Source: Paenibacillus farraposensis (lineage in GTDB: Bacteria; Bacillota; Bacilli; Paenibacillales; Paenibacillaceae). Taken from it: DNA of 64,000 bases. Of this stretch, positions 55,952-64,000 are shown piece by piece. The stretch covers positions 860,911 to 924,910 of the forward strand of contig NZ_JAFFQR010000112.1 of the NCBI RefSeq assembly GCF_020736845.1, in the 5' to 3' direction. Position 1 is the stretch's first letter, and each line of letters begins with the position of its first letter. The translations under genes and the position numbers were made by a program. The notes beneath the pieces were generated by a model. The model did not search any database. It saw only the letters and a list, made by a program, of their open reading frames with translations, and was not told the origin of the DNA.

Positions 55952-57115
55952 TTAAGCCGATCTTTTGTTTTTGTTGTAAATATCGAAGGCAACCGCCAGC
56001 AGCAGCACCAGACCTTTGATCCCTTGCTGCCAGTCAATGCCCAGACCGATCAGGGACATGCCGTTATTCAGTACGCCCATCACCAGGCCACCGATAATCG
56101 CTCCAAATACAGTCCCGATCCCACCGGTTGCCGAGGCTCCGCCGATGAAGCAGGCTGCGATGGCATCCAGCTCGAAGTTCGTACCTGCTCTTGGCGTAGC
56201 CGCGTTCAGACGTGCCTCGAAGATCAAACCGGAAATGGCAGCCAGCACGCCCATGTTCACAAATACCCAAAACGTTACTTTTTTCGTTTTGACACCAGAC
56301 AGGCCCGCCGCCTTTTCATTTCCGCCCAGCGCATACACATGGCGCCCCATAACTGTGCGGTTCATTACAAAGGAGTAGACAACAATCAGAATGAACAGCA
56401 ATACGAGAATGTTCGGGATGCCCGCATAGCTTGCGAGCATAAAGGTGAACAGATTGATGATCGCAGCCACCACAATCAGCTTGAGTACAAACAGGGGCTG
56501 TGACGAAACTCCAAAACCGTATTTAAGCTGAGAACGACGCTCGCGAAGCTCATTGAAGATAAACCAAACCGTAAGCGCGATGCCGACGATGATGGATACC
56601 AGGTTGTAGCCGGAGGATGCGAGATCCGGCAAGAAGCCTGAACTGATTTTTTGGAAGCCCCCCGGAAAAGGAGAAATGGATTGGCCTTCCAGTACAATCA
56701 TCGTCAATCCGCGGAAGAGCAGCATTCCCGCCAATGTAACGATGAACGCCGGAATCCGCACATAAGCGACCCAGAACCCTTGCCACGCGCCAATCAGTGC
56801 CCCGACCGCTAGAGCTGCAATCACGGCGATCCACGCCGGAAGCTGCCAATCGACCATCATAATCGCGGCCACTGCGCCGACAAAAGCAGCAATGGAGCCG
56901 ACAGACAAATCAATATGCCCTGTGATGATAACCAGCACCATTCCGATAGCCAGTACGAGAATGTAGCTGTTTTGCAAAATCAGATTCGTAATATTAATCG
57001 GCTTCAACAGCAGCCCGCCCGTCAGCACCTCGAACAGGATCATAATAACGACCAGCGCAATCATCATGCCATACTGGCGAATGTTATTTTTAAATAATTT
57101 AGTTATGGTTTCCAT
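55952..57115 (-). CDS. Monosaccharide ABC transporter permease (MmsB/XylH-like)
   Basis: A 387-residue permease of the sugar importer class with about ten membrane segments. The repeated segment [16 protein letters not shown] near residue 70 and [38 protein letters not shown] near the end are typical of this family. It overlaps the ATPase gene by 17 bases. It is the last gene of the operon and ends facing a terminator. Confidence 0.9.
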   Translation of the reverse strand: METITKLFKNNIRQYGMMIALVVIMILFEVLTGGLLLKPINITNLILQNSYILVLAIGMVLVIITGHIDLSVGSIAAFVGAVAAIMMVDWQLPAWIAVIAALAVGALIGAWQGFWVAYVRIPAFIVTLAGMLLFRGLTMIVLEGQSISPFPGGFQKISSGFLPDLASSGYNLVSIIVGIALTVWFIFNELRERRSQLKYGFGVSSQPLFVLKLIVVAAIINLFTFMLASYAGIPNILVLLFILIVVYSFVMNRTVMGRHVYALGGNEKAAGLSGVKTKKVTFWVFVNMGVLAAISGLIFEARLNAATPRAGTNFELDAIAACFIGGASATGGIGTVFGAIIGGLVMGVLNNGMSLIGLGIDWQQGIKGLVLLLAVAFDIYNKNKRSA

Positions 57116-58649
57116 GCTTCACGCCTCCTGACTTGGTCATATATCTCATCAACGTTTCCTGCGATGCGTCCTCACGGCTAACCTCTCCGGTGATTCGCCC
57201 TGCATTCATGACGTAAATCCGGTCACACAAGCCCAGTACCTCCGGCAGCTCGGATGAAATAACCAGCACTCCCTTGCCTTCAGCGGCAAGCCGGTGAATA
57301 ATCGTGTAAATTTCATATTTGGCACCCACATCAATGCCGCGTGTCGGCTCATCCAGAATCAGAATATCCGGCCCGGCAAAAATCCATTTGCTCAGCACCA
57401 CCTTCTGCTGATTGCCGCCGCTCAGATTGCCCGTCTTCTGCAAAATGGTAGGCGCCTTGATGTTCATGCTTTTTTTCATATCCTCGGCAACGACGACTTC
57501 CTCCTGCTCATTAACGACAACACCCTTCGTCAGCTTCTTCAGGCCCGTCAATGAAATATTGCGCTTGATATCATCCATCAGAATCAGGCCATATTCCTTG
57601 CGATCCTCTGTCACATAAGCAAATCCGTTGTTAATCGCGTCCGTGACCGTGTTATTCTGGATCGGCTTGCCGTCCTTGATCAATTGACCCGAAATGTTGC
57701 GACCGTACGATTTGCCAAACATACTCATGGCCAGTTCGGTACGCCCTGCCCCCATCAATCCGGCAATACCGACAATTTCACCCCGCCGGATATTCAAATT
57801 CACCTGATCCAGCACCTTGCGGTCCGCATGATGCTCGTGATATACCGTCCAATCCTTCACTTCCAAAATAACATTGCCGATCTCTGCATGACGCTCCGGA
57901 TAACGGCTGGTCAGATCACGTCCAACCATCCCGCTAATAATCCGGTCCTCCGTGACCTCATCCTTTTTCATATCCAATGTCTCAATCGTTTTTCCGTCCC
58001 GTAAAATCGTGATGGAATCAGATACCTTGGCGACCTCATTCAGCTTGTGGGAGATGAGAATACAGGAAATGCCCTGTCTTTTAAATTCCAGCATCAACTG
58101 GAGCAAGTTTTCACTATCATCCTCATTCAACGCCGCTGTGGGTTCATCAAGAATGAGCAGCTTTACCTTTTTGGAAAGCGCTTTCGCAATTTCGACCAGC
58201 TGCTGCTTCCCGACCCCGATATTCGTTACCAATGTGTTGGGATTTTCGCTCAGCCCAACCTTGGACAACAGCTCGCGTGTACCGACAAAGGTCTCTTTCC
58301 AGTTAATCACGCCGCTTTTGGCGCGTTCGTTGCCCAGATAAATATTTTCCGCTATCGAAAGATACGGGATCAGCGCCAGCTCCTGGTGGATAATGACGAT
58401 GCCCAATTCCTCGCTCTGCTTGGTATCCTTGAACTCGCACGTTTTTCCCTGGAAAATAATATCCCCTTCGTAGGTTCCATGCGGGTATACACCGCTCAGT
58501 ACCTTCATCAGCGTCGATTTGCCCGCCCCGTTCTCACCGCACAGGGAATGAATTTCCCCTTCCTTGATCTTGAGATTTACATTTTCCAATGCCTTTACGC
58601 CAGGAAAGGTTTTGGTAATTCCCTTCATTTCCAATATGATTCCACTCAT
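57099..58649 (-). CDS. Monosaccharide ABC transporter ATPase (MmsA-like, two ABC domains)
   Basis: A 516-residue duplicated ATPase that powers the sugar importer. The first domain has Walker [18 protein letters not shown]-loop HQEL and Walker [10 protein letters not shown]. Its signature is degenerate ([13 protein letters not shown]). The second has the signature [15 protein letters not shown] and Walker [10 protein letters not shown]. Only one consensus signature is usual in this family. It is 34 bases after the binding-protein gene. Confidence 0.92.
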   Translation of the reverse strand: MSGIILEMKGITKTFPGVKALENVNLKIKEGEIHSLCGENGAGKSTLMKVLSGVYPHGTYEGDIIFQGKTCEFKDTKQSEELGIVIIHQELALIPYLSIAENIYLGNERAKSGVINWKETFVGTRELLSKVGLSENPNTLVTNIGVGKQQLVEIAKALSKKVKLLILDEPTAALNEDDSENLLQLMLEFKRQGISCILISHKLNEVAKVSDSITILRDGKTIETLDMKKDEVTEDRIISGMVGRDLTSRYPERHAEIGNVILEVKDWTVYHEHHADRKVLDQVNLNIRRGEIVGIAGLMGAGRTELAMSMFGKSYGRNISGQLIKDGKPIQNNTVTDAINNGFAYVTEDRKEYGLILMDDIKRNISLTGLKKLTKGVVVNEQEEVVVAEDMKKSMNIKAPTILQKTGNLSGGNQQKVVLSKWIFAGPDILILDEPTRGIDVGAKYEIYTIIHRLAAEGKGVLVISSELPEVLGLCDRIYVMNAGRITGEVSREDASQETLMRYMTKSGGVKHGNHN

Positions 58650-58683
58650 GGGATACGCTCCTTTCGGTTTGGATCGCCTACGC

Positions 58684-59769
58684 TTATTTCAGTCCAATTT
58701 GCTCCTTGGTGTAATAATGGCTGCCGACAATATCCTTTTCGACATTCGTCCGATCCACCGATATCGGATCAAGCAAATAAGCAGGAACTACCTTGATCCC
58801 GTTGTTATAGGATTTGGTGTCATTGACCTGTGCTTGCTTGCCTTGCAAAATACTGTTGGCCATCATAACCGTTTGCTCTGCCAGCTTACGAGTGTCCTTG
58901 AATATGGTTTGCGTCTGCTCCCCGGCGACAATCGATTTGATCGAGGCCAGCTCTGCATCCTGTCCCGTAATGATCGGCAACGGCTTGTTCGTTGATCCGT
59001 AGCCCACCCCTTTGAGGGATGAAATAATACCAATGCTAATCCCGTCATAAGGAGATAACACCGCGTCCAGATTGGCTCCCGAATAATAGGCACTCAGCAG
59101 ATTATCCATCCGCGCTTGGGCCAAGGCTCCGTCCCAGCGCAGCGTAGCGATTTGTGCCATCGTCATTTGCTTGCTGCGTACGACCAGTTTGCCGGAATCG
59201 ATATATGGCTTCAGGACAGACATCGCACCATTAAAAAAGAAATATGCGTTATTGTCATCCGGTGATCCGCCGAACAGCTCTATATTGAAAGGGCCTTTGC
59301 CTTCCTTGAGTCCCAGTTTCTTCTCAATATATTCCGCCTGCAGCACGCCCACCTTAAAATTGTCGAAGGTCGCATAATACTTCAGATACGGCGTATTCCG
59401 AATCAAACGGTCATAGGAAATGACCTGAATCCCCCGGTCATGCGCCTTCTTGATGACGTCTGTCAGCGTGTTGCCATCCACCGAAGCGATAACCATGACA
59501 TTTACACCTTTGGTGATCATGTTCTCAATTTGGGAGATTTGGTTTTCTACCACGTCCTCGGCATACTGTAAATCCGTTTTATAGCCTTGCTCTTGAAACA
59601 GCCGGACCATATTTTCCCCGTCTCCTACCCAACGTTCGGACGATTTGGTCGGCATGGAAATACCCACATAGCCTTTTTCCTTGCTGCCCGTTCCACTCTC
59701 CGCCAAATTACAGGCCGAAAGCATCAAGGCTACAACCAGAAGCCATATGGCGACAGCTCCTTTTTTCAT
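58684..59769 (-). CDS. Sugar-binding lipoprotein of the monosaccharide importer (ChvE-like)
   Basis: A 361-residue substrate-binding protein from ATG 59769, 8 bases after AAGGGGAG; the frame to 59913 is not real. The signal peptide ends in the lipobox LSAC (about residue 20). The periplasmic-binding fold ([40 protein letters not shown]) matches ChvE-like sugar-binding proteins of arabinose/galactose/glucose. It is first in the operon. The ligand is a monosaccharide by family, not known exactly. Confidence 0.9.
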   Translation of the reverse strand: MKKGAVAIWLLVVALMLSACNLAESGTGSKEKGYVGISMPTKSSERWVGDGENMVRLFQEQGYKTDLQYAEDVVENQISQIENMITKGVNVMVIASVDGNTLTDVIKKAHDRGIQVISYDRLIRNTPYLKYYATFDNFKVGVLQAEYIEKKLGLKEGKGPFNIELFGGSPDDNNAYFFFNGAMSVLKPYIDSGKLVVRSKQMTMAQIATLRWDGALAQARMDNLLSAYYSGANLDAVLSPYDGISIGIISSLKGVGYGSTNKPLPIITGQDAELASIKSIVAGEQTQTIFKDTRKLAEQTVMMANSILQGKQAQVNDTKSYNNGIKVVPAYLLDPISVDRTNVEKDIVGSHYYTKEQIGLK

Positions 59770-60119
59770 ATAAAGCTCCCCTTTCCTCATGTGATGCGGG
59801 TCATTTTGAAGGATTTTGCAAACTCCTCTGGTAGTGCTGGTTAGAACACAGGTTAGATAGCGCTTACAATAGAGCGGTGATGGACACCTCTCTTTTCTTA
59901 TTTGCAACCACATGGTATCATCCCGGGCCAGGGAAGGTCTTTGCTGGTTTTGAACTTTTTTTATAAAAATTTAACCTTTGTGTGGAGGAAATAAAATAAC
60001 CCTGAAAAGGTATACGGTCAATTGTGTTAGCTCAATGATTTGTGATACGGTTCTCCGCGCTGTCGGAAACGGCAAGTCATCGAAGGTTGAGCCATCCTCC
60101 GGCTCTCCAATAAGTCATA
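59770..60119. other. Control region upstream of the sugar importer
   Basis: This 350-base stretch contains the cre-like site at 59855-59868 and a small GAGCC/GGCTC hairpin near 60089-60105, but no convincing ORF and no clear -35/-10 pair. Confidence 0.4.
59855..59868 (-). promoter_or_regulatory. Candidate cre (CcpA) site upstream of the sugar importer
   Basis: On the minus strand TGTAAGCGCTATCT matches the catabolite-responsive consensus TGWNANCGNTNWCA at all defined positions but the last. It sits 86-99 bases before the binding-protein start. Repression of the importer by CcpA is a natural expectation. Confidence 0.55.
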
Positions 60120-60156
60120 AAAAAAAGGGGCTACCCTTCATTAAAGGATAGACCCT
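60120..60156 (-). terminator. Intrinsic terminator of the MerR-like gene
   Basis: AGGG-CTA-CCTT and AAGG-TAG-CCCT pair with small mismatches, and on the minus strand are followed by TTTTTTTT. It lies 95 bases past the stop of the MerR-like gene. Confidence 0.8.
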
Positions 60157-60250
60157 AAAAAAGCCTGCTCGGCATGTAACTTCAGCTCGTTGCGCCGGAT
60201 GTTTTGATCAATGGTGTATAATTTGGCATCATCAGAACCTGAAGTGGCAG

Positions 60251-60586
60251 CTACTCATCAGCAGGTTCCGGTCGACCCGCAAGCTTTTTAAACACCTCAT
60301 TGATCATCTTCATCCGCTCCTCTACTTTCTTCGCAGCCGCGTCCAATGTAAAGCCGTCATCCAAAAGCTCCTTTACTAAAAGGATTTTTTTTATGCTGAG
60401 ATAGTCGTACTTTCTGGTTGTCCCTTCGCCTTCTTTAAACGATTGAATAATCCCTTTCTCTTCCCAGTAGCGAATTTGCCTCTGCGGTACGCCTGTAATG
60501 TCCGAGACTTCTCCAATACCAACAACTAATTTACTCAACAAATCAAAATCCAATAACGCATTATCCAACGGTTCGTTAGGGCTCAT
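60251..60586 (-). CDS. MerR-family regulator (YfmP-like)
   Basis: A 111-residue MerR-type protein, ATG 60586 with AAGGTG 6 bases upstream. The winged helix is in GEVSDITGVPQRQIRYWEEK and GTTRKYDYLSIKKILLVKEL, followed by a short dimer helix. It lacks a clear effector domain. It is divergent from an MFS exporter gene, as YfmP is from YfmO in Bacillus, so it is probably its regulator. Confidence 0.88.
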   Translation of the reverse strand: MSPNEPLDNALLDFDLLSKLVVGIGEVSDITGVPQRQIRYWEEKGIIQSFKEGEGTTRKYDYLSIKKILLVKELLDDGFTLDAAAKKVEERMKMINEVFKKLAGRPEPADE

Positions 60587-60619
60587 ATGTTCACCTTCTA
60601 CTTCAATGTTATTGAAAAT

Positions 60620-60648
60620 ATTTTACTGCAATCGAATTATATTTACAA
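60620..60648 (-). promoter_or_regulatory. Candidate promoter of the MerR-like gene
   Basis: Minus-strand TTGTAA (60648-60643) and TAAAAT (60625-60620) are separated by 17 bases, about 35 bases before the start codon. It is back to back with the exporter promoter. Confidence 0.55.
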
Positions 60649-60662
60649 CGAAAAATATATTA

Positions 60663-60690
60663 TTGACATTAATTGTAGAAATGTTACAAT
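60663..60690 (+). promoter_or_regulatory. Exporter promoter overlapping a perfect dyad, MerR operator
   Basis: TTGACA (60663-60668) and TACAAT (60685-60690) are 16 bases apart. The dyad ATTGTA-N7-TACAAT (60672-60690) lies across the spacer and the -10. This is where MerR-type regulators bind. The 16-base spacing is shorter than the 19-20 bases of classical MerR-activated promoters, so repression is the more likely mode. Confidence 0.7.
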
Positions 60691-60789
60691 CAAGGCGTGT
60701 AATTTACCTAGATTAACTGCTTGAGGAGATGATATTACACCAATAAATCAACGTTAAGAAGGGTTCAGAAGAAATAAGGAGGTTATAGG

Positions 60790-61986
60790 ATGACGGAATT
60801 CGTTGGGAAGGTCAAACGGTCTTCCCCCAAAAATTATCCATTGATGACGGCTATACTCCTATGGTGCGCCCTAGTAGTAGTGTCAAGTCTATATATCACC
60901 CTGCCAATGGTATCCGTTTTTGCAAGCACATTTAAAGTCACACCGGAGATAGCGGCATGGACAAGCAGCGCTTTTTCATTCTCTTATGCTGTAGGCTTTC
61001 TATTTTTCGGCCCTTTATCTGATCAATACGGCCGAAAGCAGCTGATGCTTGCCGGTTTAGTTGCAATGCTATTCATTACACCGCTGCTTGGCCTCATGAC
61101 CAGCTTGTCCGGGCTCATCGCACTCCGCGCTGTACAAGGCTTAGCCGCAGCGACTTTTGGCCCCTCAGCGCTTGCCTATGTTGTAGAAATGTTCCCGCTG
61201 GAAAGAAGAGTAACGACAGTCGGCTTTGTCAGCACCGGTTTTTTGATGGCAGGGATTACTGGACAAATTTTCAGCAGTCTTATTAGTCAAAATCTGGGCT
61301 GGCCTTATGTGTTTTATCTCCTTGGAGCCCTGTATTGCTTATCGGCTATTCTGCTCCATAGCTTCCTTCCAAAAGGGCAGGCCCGCGGAACAAATACAAG
61401 TATGCTGACCCCATTCAGGCAAATGGTGGCTATGCTATTCCGGAAGCCGTTATTCTTTTGTTATGTAATTACCGTGACACTGCTGCTTTCGTTTGTCGGC
61501 ATGTACACAACGCTCGGAAACTACCTGCCCCAGGCTCCGTTCGCACTAACTACCAATCAAATTTTAACGGTACGGGCCGCGGGTATTTTGGGTATGATCT
61601 TATCACCATTTGCCGGGCGGCTAGTAGCGAGGTACGGATTGAAACCGGTACTGCAGGCAGGACTTATACTCAGCGCAGCAGGTCTTGCGGCGGTTGGAAT
61701 TAGTTCCAGCCTTCCCGTTCTAATTGGCATGAGCATTGTGTTTGTTTCGGGAATTTCTATCACAGTGCCTACGATGGTCTCGTTGATTGGAAGTTTAGCG
61801 GGGGAAGCGCGCGGCGCAGCGGTCACTTTATACACGTTTATTTTGTTCATAGGAGCGACGCTTGGCCCCATTACCGCCTTGAATCTGCAAAAAACAGAAA
61901 GCTATGTCCTTACTTTGGAATCGTTCGCTCTTCTCTTGATTGTGGCCTTTTGTTTATCGTATTTTGTCAAACCATCCAGCCTATAG
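60790..61986 (+). CDS. MFS exporter (YfmO-like, drug:H+ antiporter)
   Basis: A 398-residue transporter with about 12 membrane segments. Motif A is GPLSDQYGRKQLMLAG (about residue 77), with LRAVQGLAAATFGPSALAYV and other DHA1-type segments. The AAGGAGG ribosome site is 7 bases before ATG 60790. It is divergent from the YfmP-like MerR gene and upstream of a broken isochorismatase-like gene. The substrate is unknown (copper efflux and multidrug roles have been suggested for YfmO). Confidence 0.88.
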   Translation: MTEFVGKVKRSSPKNYPLMTAILLWCALVVVSSLYITLPMVSVFASTFKVTPEIAAWTSSAFSFSYAVGFLFFGPLSDQYGRKQLMLAGLVAMLFITPLLGLMTSLSGLIALRAVQGLAAATFGPSALAYVVEMFPLERRVTTVGFVSTGFLMAGITGQIFSSLISQNLGWPYVFYLLGALYCLSAILLHSFLPKGQARGTNTSMLTPFRQMVAMLFRKPLFFCYVITVTLLLSFVGMYTTLGNYLPQAPFALTTNQILTVRAAGILGMILSPFAGRLVARYGLKPVLQAGLILSAAGLAAVGISSSLPVLIGMSIVFVSGISITVPTMVSLIGSLAGEARGAAVTLYTFILFIGATLGPITALNLQKTESYVLTLESFALLLIVAFCLSYFVKPSSL

Positions 61987-62025
61987 TATCGTATTTCATA
62001 CACTAATATTAGGAGGAATCTCAAA

Positions 62026-62581
62026 ATGTCCATTGTCCATTCTACAAGAACCTCTCCACGTATCGACCAGTGAAAAAGAAGCTCTTGTTTTAATTGAATA
62101 CCAGAATGAATGGCTCTCAAAAGACGGAAAAATTCATCATTTCATCGAAGATCATCAACAATTTGCTGATTCAGTTGAAAGCTCCATAAGATTACTGGAG
62201 GCTGCAAGGAAGCCAGTTCGGAGAAGCGTTCACACCTGAACCCGGGGAGTTTGTTGTATCGGGAAGAACCGGAGCCAGCGGGTTTGCGGGATCAAATTTG
62301 GATAGCTTCCTTCGAAATCAGGAGATCAAAAAAATATACATCGCAGGTTATGCGTTTCACGTATGCGTAGAATCGACTCTCAGACACGGGCACGACCTTG
62401 GTTATGAAATACGGTTGTCGAAGACGCGACATCCGCTTTTACACAAGAACAAAGAAAGCATGTCCTCGAACACGTACTTCATCATTTCGGAAAATCGATT
62501 ACCGTTGATCAATTCATTGAGAAGCATATTTCTCAACACTGTCAATTAGATAAGGTTTCAACTCTCTCCGAAAGGAGATAA
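62026..62581 (+). pseudogene. Decayed isochorismatase-family cysteine hydrolase
   Basis: A gene in pieces: it starts at ATG 62026 after AGGAGG, runs 15 codons to a TGA, and then continues in another frame (LVLIEYQNEWLSKDGKIHHF to SSIRLLEAARK). A second part in a third frame carries PEPGEFVVSGRTGASGFAGS and KIYIAGYAFHVCVESTLRHG, with the catalytic Cys of the family. A third part resumes near 62415 and ends at TAA 62579-62581. At least two frameshifts and a missing middle are needed. It follows the exporter by 39 bases and was probably its partner in an operon. Confidence 0.82.
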
Positions 62582-62661
62582 AGGAATGGTTGAGAAGACA
62601 TTTTTGCTGGCTTGAGGACTTTGCTTGGCAGCAGAAAACAGAAGAAAACAAATAAGACAAG

Positions 62662-62705
62662 AAAAACACCGGCGATAGGTTGGCTCCCTAACCGGTGTTT
62701 TTTTA
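62662..62705. terminator. Bidirectional terminator
   Basis: AAACACCGG pairs with CCGGTGTTT around TAGG-ttggctc-CCTA, with TTTTTTTATT following on the plus strand and TTTTTC on the minus. It ends both the pseudogene transcript and the minus-strand gene at 62721. Confidence 0.88.
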
Positions 62706-62720
62706 TTGCCTGATGCAGGT

Positions 62721-63149
62721 CTAATCAACAATGATTCGATTAAACGATTTTTCTTTAAAAATAGATGGATACCGCTTCGATGGATCAGCTACAATTCGCT
62801 GTGATAAACGCTTTAAAATATGGTCGGTTTTATAAAGCAACATGTCTACTTCCTCCAGCTTCATCGGCTCTTTGGAGGCATCGTCCTCTCCGGAAACAAG
62901 GTAATGCACTGTACCTATAAACAGTACCTTATCCAGACTCGGCTCAGCATCTGTGTGGATTAACCTGAGCAGATCGTTCATGGACAGGCTAAAAGATGAA
63001 GGAATGATTTGATTTCGATGAACATAAATGGCCTTTGCCATCGAAAACAACGCTCGGTCACAAAGAATGAGGCAGTTATAAAACTGCTTATGGTCGCGCA
63101 TAAGCTGGGCAAGCTTCATTTGATACCGGGCAATCTTTTGAAAATCCAT
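62721..63149 (-). CDS. Helical protein of unknown function, HEPN-like in layout
   Basis: A 142-residue all-helical protein beginning MDFQKIARYQMKLAQLMRDH. Segments such as NCLILCDRALFSMAKAIYVH and PSSFSLSMNDLLRLIHTDAE resemble HEPN-type domains (nucleotidyltransferase-associated or RNase-like), but no R-x4-H pair of the active class is clear. No partner nucleotidyltransferase is near. This is a weak resemblance, and the protein may be a Paenibacillus-specific conserved protein. Confidence 0.6.
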   Translation of the reverse strand: MDFQKIARYQMKLAQLMRDHKQFYNCLILCDRALFSMAKAIYVHRNQIIPSSFSLSMNDLLRLIHTDAEPSLDKVLFIGTVHYLVSGEDDASKEPMKLEEVDMLLYKTDHILKRLSQRIVADPSKRYPSIFKEKSFNRIIVD

Positions 63150-63375
63150 TATGCAATTCTATACGCTTTAATTTTGCACAGAAATCATCTCCTGAATATA
63201 AATTCACAAATGGTGTGAGCAAGGTAGCTCTTCTAACTAGAGATTTTGCAAAAATCCAATAAGCGACTTCCAATAAACAATATTTAGATCGAAATGGTTT
63301 AGTTCGTCTATATATTGCACTTTGGAGCGACCGGAATCGAATTTTGTAAAATCCTTACTAAAGAGAGGTGTAATT

Positions 63376-63639
63376 ATGTCTGAACTTCTGGAATTAGTTG
63401 GAACACGTATTCGCGATATTCGGAAATCCAAAGGGCTTTCACAGGAAGCTTTAGCCGAAAAAGCAGGATTCAATTCGAACGTGAGCGTTTATCAATTACT
63501 TACATATGTGAAGGAAAATGATGAGCTTACCGAAGAAGATTTAAGTATCAAAAATATTCTGACTCTGCTAAGAACGCGCGAAGCCAAAGATACTGAACTG
63601 GCATTAAAATCTGATGGACATATTTATAAGATTCGATGA
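63376..63639 (+). CDS. XRE-like regulator with the HTH recognition helix deleted
   Basis: An 87-residue protein, ATG 63376 after AGAGAGG. It opens with a normal XRE N-terminus (GTRIRDIRKSKGLSQEALAEKAGFN) and then jumps to YQLLTYVKENDELTEEDLSI, which in family members lies after the full HTH. Roughly 25 residues covering the recognition helix and following turn are missing, and the C-terminus is also short. It cannot bind DNA in the usual way. It is probably a decaying copy, or a dominant-negative partner. Confidence 0.7.
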   Translation: MSELLELVGTRIRDIRKSKGLSQEALAEKAGFNSNVSVYQLLTYVKENDELTEEDLSIKNILTLLRTREAKDTELALKSDGHIYKIR

Positions 63640-63670
63640 ACGATAATGTTAAAATAGTACATCACATTAA

Positions 63671-63697
63671 AAAAGGAACTGCGCTCTGCAGTTCCCC
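63671..63697 (-). terminator. Intrinsic terminator of the hcp gene
   Basis: GGAACTGC (63676-63683) pairs with GCAGTTCC (63689-63696) around GCTCT. On the minus strand the stem is followed by TTTTTTAATG. It is just 11 bases past the Hcp stop codon. Confidence 0.85.
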
Positions 63698-63707
63698 TCT
63701 CATTCCC

Positions 63708-64000
63708 TTACGACAACGACAGCATTGCTTTCATATCTTCCTCTGCTGTAGTAATCAGCTTTAAGCCAAACATCTCCACAAGCACATCCAGTACACCAGA
63801 AGAAATAAACTCCGGCGGCTTCGGTCCAATGCGGATATCCTGAATCCCGAGACTAAACAAGCCGAGCAGAATCGCTACTGCCTTTTGCTCGAACCAGGAC
63901 AGCACGATGCTGACTGGCAGCTCATTCACGGTGCAGCCGAAAGCATCGGCTAGTGCCAAAGCGATTTTTACCGTAGAACCGGAATTGTTGCATTGTCCCA
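63708..64000 (-). CDS. hcp: Hydroxylamine reductase (hybrid-cluster protein), C-terminal part
   Basis: The last about 97 residues of Hcp, which reduces hydroxylamine or nitric oxide in nitrosative stress, running off the window. In order: GQCNNSGSTVKIALALADAFG, ELPVSIVLSWFEQKAVAILL, IGPKPPEFISSGVLDVLVEM and ITTAEEDMKAMLSLS. The cluster-binding Cys (GQCNN) and EQKAV motif are intact. A start at 63959 seen within the window is internal and not the true start. Confidence 0.93.
   Translation of the reverse strand, partial: GQCNNSGSTVKIALALADAFGCTVNELPVSIVLSWFEQKAVAILLGLFSLGIQDIRIGPKPPEFISSGVLDVLVEMFGLKLITTAEEDMKAMLSLS

Overview
The window looks like a chromosomal segment of a Paenibacillus, most likely of the P. 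polymyxa group. This is inferred from the mid-GC, low-GC-type Gram-positive gene set (strong AGGAGG ribosome sites, GTG/TTG starts, PBSX-type tail genes, YfmP/YfmO-like pair, YveK/CpsD exopolysaccharide genes, preQ1-I riboswitch). No rRNA, tRNA, CRISPR array or intact insertion sequence was seen.

Layout. (1) 1-5.2 kb, minus strand: the start of an exopolysaccharide operon (YveK-like modulator, CpsD-like kinase, GalU cut by the window edge), preceded by a LuxR-type two-component system. (2) 5.2-20.3 kb: glutamate synthase large subunit, UPF0173 hydrolase, SleB-type cell-wall hydrolase, ThpR, a D-2-hydroxyacid dehydrogenase, a TRM11-like methyltransferase, a dGTPase, and a peptide ABC importer with binding protein and two permeases but no ATPase. 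(3) 21.0-41.4 kb: a 20-kb PBSX-like contractile-tail cluster. It has sheath, tube, chaperone, tape measure, hub, baseplate, two receptor-binding modules, holin and lysin, plus an ArpU-like activator and a divergent XRE repressor/ImmA-like protease pair. No terminase, portal, capsid or integrase gene is present. I read it as a headless phage-tail particle (tailocin). (4) 41.5-48.1 kb: LysM-anchored 5'-nucleotidase, exonuclease, WYL regulator, an unassigned protein, a 51-residue peptide unit, and an AIM24 protein. (5) 48.1-51.2 kb: a queuosine precursor operon queC-queD-queE-queF behind a preQ1-I riboswitch with its own terminator. (6) 51.5-64 kb: Fsr-like MFS exporter, GNAT, Lrp regulator with divergent MBL hydrolase, SDR, an MmsA/MmsB-type sugar importer with a candidate cre site, a MerR/MFS efflux pair, several decayed genes, and the C-terminus of hydroxylamine reductase (Hcp).

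How the genes work together. In the tail cluster the XRE/ImmA pair would hold the ArpU promoter off until a signal triggers proteolysis. ArpU would then switch on the operon from tail terminator through lysis. Two features stand out: a canonical A_AAA_AAC slippery heptamer directly before the stop codon of the tail-assembly chaperone, opening a 52-codon -1 extension, and a duplication of the YmfQ-like baseplate gene that brackets a large fibre gene, giving two alternative fibre modules. The tail leader also holds a decayed multicopper-oxidase fragment on the opposite strand and two intrinsic terminators.
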